The position numbers were made by a program, and so were the translations under genes. Shown here piece by piece: positions 5,463-6,247 of a DNA stretch of 6,247 nt. Every line of letters starts with the position of its first letter. Position 1 is the stretch's first letter. This DNA comes from Anaerolineae bacterium (GTDB taxonomy: Bacteria; Chloroflexota; Anaerolineae; Anaerolineales; E44-bin32): positions 1 through 6,247 of the forward strand of contig JAUVOZ010000122.1 of NCBI GenBank assembly GCA_030598885.1, read 5' to 3'. Below the pieces are notes generated by a model that worked only from the letters and a program-made list of their open reading frames with translations, had not been told where the DNA came from and searched no databases.

Positions 5463-6247
5463 ATGATCCGTTTCATAATTCGGCGGTTAGTCATTATACC
5501 GCCCGCATTATTGCTCCTTAATTTCCTTGGTTTCTCCTACGCGTACCTCGTCCGACCACAGCGCGCAGCTCGAACGCCATATCTTAGGGCAATTCTGCCG
5601 GAAACTGGACCTTTCCTTCCGACCTATACAGATTACCTCAAGGGCCTCCTTGACCTTGATCTGGGAATGATGCCAACCACTAAAGAGACGCTAGTGGATG
5701 CCCTAACGAATGCGACCGTCGCCAGCTTAGGTTTATTAGGTTTGGCTCTTGGTCTCAGCGTGGTAATCGGTTTGTCTTTAGGCCTTATTGCTATCCGTGT
5801 CGATCCCCCTCGCGTCTCACGTTGGCTGTCCTCTTTGTCCACCATTGGCCTGGCGATGCCTAGTTTCTATATCGGTAGTCTCTTTGTTTTGGGGGTATTC
5901 TCCTTAATTATGTTTCGCCCGAACTCCGGTTTCTTCCTACCGATGGGGGGATTCGGATGGGATCTTCATCTATTGCTTCCTACCCTGTCTTTGATGTTGA
6001 GACCTATGGTCCATTTGGCACAGATGACCTCCAGCCTGCTTGTAGGTGAACTCGGCAAGCAGTATGTCGTGACCGCGCGCAGTGTTGGTAATCCTTGGCG
6101 CGTGATCCGCAAGCGGCACACGTTGCGTAACATCCTGGCACCTGTAATCCTGTCCATCAGCCGATCGATGAGGTTGCTAGTGGGAGATCTAATCCTGGTG
6201 GAATGGCTGTTCAAATGGCCCGGTCTGGGTAATCTACTCGCTGCTTC
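5463..6247 (+). CDS. ABC transporter permease, DppB/OppB type, 3' end outside window
   Basis: This is an inner-membrane permease subunit of a peptide-type ABC importer, open to the right edge. AGGAG (5451-5455) lies 7 nt before ATG 5463. The 261 visible residues begin MIRFIIRRLVIIPPALLLLN, the typical first membrane helix of the family. Further membrane segments lie near 86-111, 124-150, 168-190 and 225-248. The EAA loop, which contacts the ATPase, is at about 196-229: E196, YVVTARSVGNPWRVIRKRH, then RNILAPVI. The family motif E-x-x-F-x-x-PGLG is present as EWLFKWPGLG (247-256). About 50-70 C-terminal residues are missing. The first external loop is short and lacks the PGDP motif often seen after helix 1. 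A second permease and ATPases would be expected downstream. The likely partner is the binding lipoprotein upstream, although a sigma factor unit separates them. Confidence 0.92.
   Translation, partial: MIRFIIRRLVIIPPALLLLNFLGFSYAYLVRPQRAARTPYLRAILPETGPFLPTYTDYLKGLLDLDLGMMPTTKETLVDALTNATVASLGLLGLALGLSVVIGLSLGLIAIRVDPPRVSRWLSSLSTIGLAMPSFYIGSLFVLGVFSLIMFRPNSGFFLPMGGFGWDLHLLLPTLSLMLRPMVHLAQMTSSLLVGELGKQYVVTARSVGNPWRVIRKRHTLRNILAPVILSISRSMRLLVGDLILVEWLFKWPGLGNLLAA

Overview
The window is bacterial, gene-dense, and codes entirely on the + strand. It has moderate GC, with AT-rich gaps between genes. The organism is probably a Chloroflexota (Anaerolineae-like) bacterium. This is inferred from gene style: a long Pro/Thr/Ala-rich membrane anti-sigma factor with an N-terminal FTLTPEM motif next to an ECF sigma factor, and a large peptide-binding lipoprotein with an extended N-terminal part. 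No rRNA or other taxonomic marker is present, so the assignment is tentative.

Layout: (1) 3-1414, an ECF sigma factor cut off at its 5' end and, 5 bp downstream, a two-membrane-segment protein that looks like its anti-sigma factor but lacks the usual zinc-binding Cys residues. (2) 1415-1624, a gap with a weak hairpin and a near-consensus housekeeping promoter. (3) 1625-4361, trmD (tRNA m1G37 methyltransferase) and, 25 bp later, a family-5 (Dpp/Opp-type) ABC transporter substrate-binding lipoprotein. (4) 4362-5355, an AT-rich gap with nested inverted repeats, a second complete ECF sigma factor, and an unrecognised basic protein of 104 residues overlapping it by 41 nt. (5) 5356-6247, an 11-bp-stem hairpin, a possible ECF-type promoter, and a DppB-type ABC permease running off the right edge.

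How the parts may work together: the binding protein and the permease look like parts of one peptide/oligopeptide importer, but a sigma factor unit sits between them. A loosely shared motif (AAC-N18-GT) lies upstream of both the second sigma gene and the permease. This suggests, without proving, that the sigma factor drives itself and the transporter. The first sigma/anti-sigma pair is a separate envelope-signalling unit. TrmD is a housekeeping enzyme that appears here without its common rpsP-rimM-rplS neighbours. I found no tRNA, rRNA, CRISPR array, insertion sequence or phage gene. No stretch longer than 300 bases lacks a gene.
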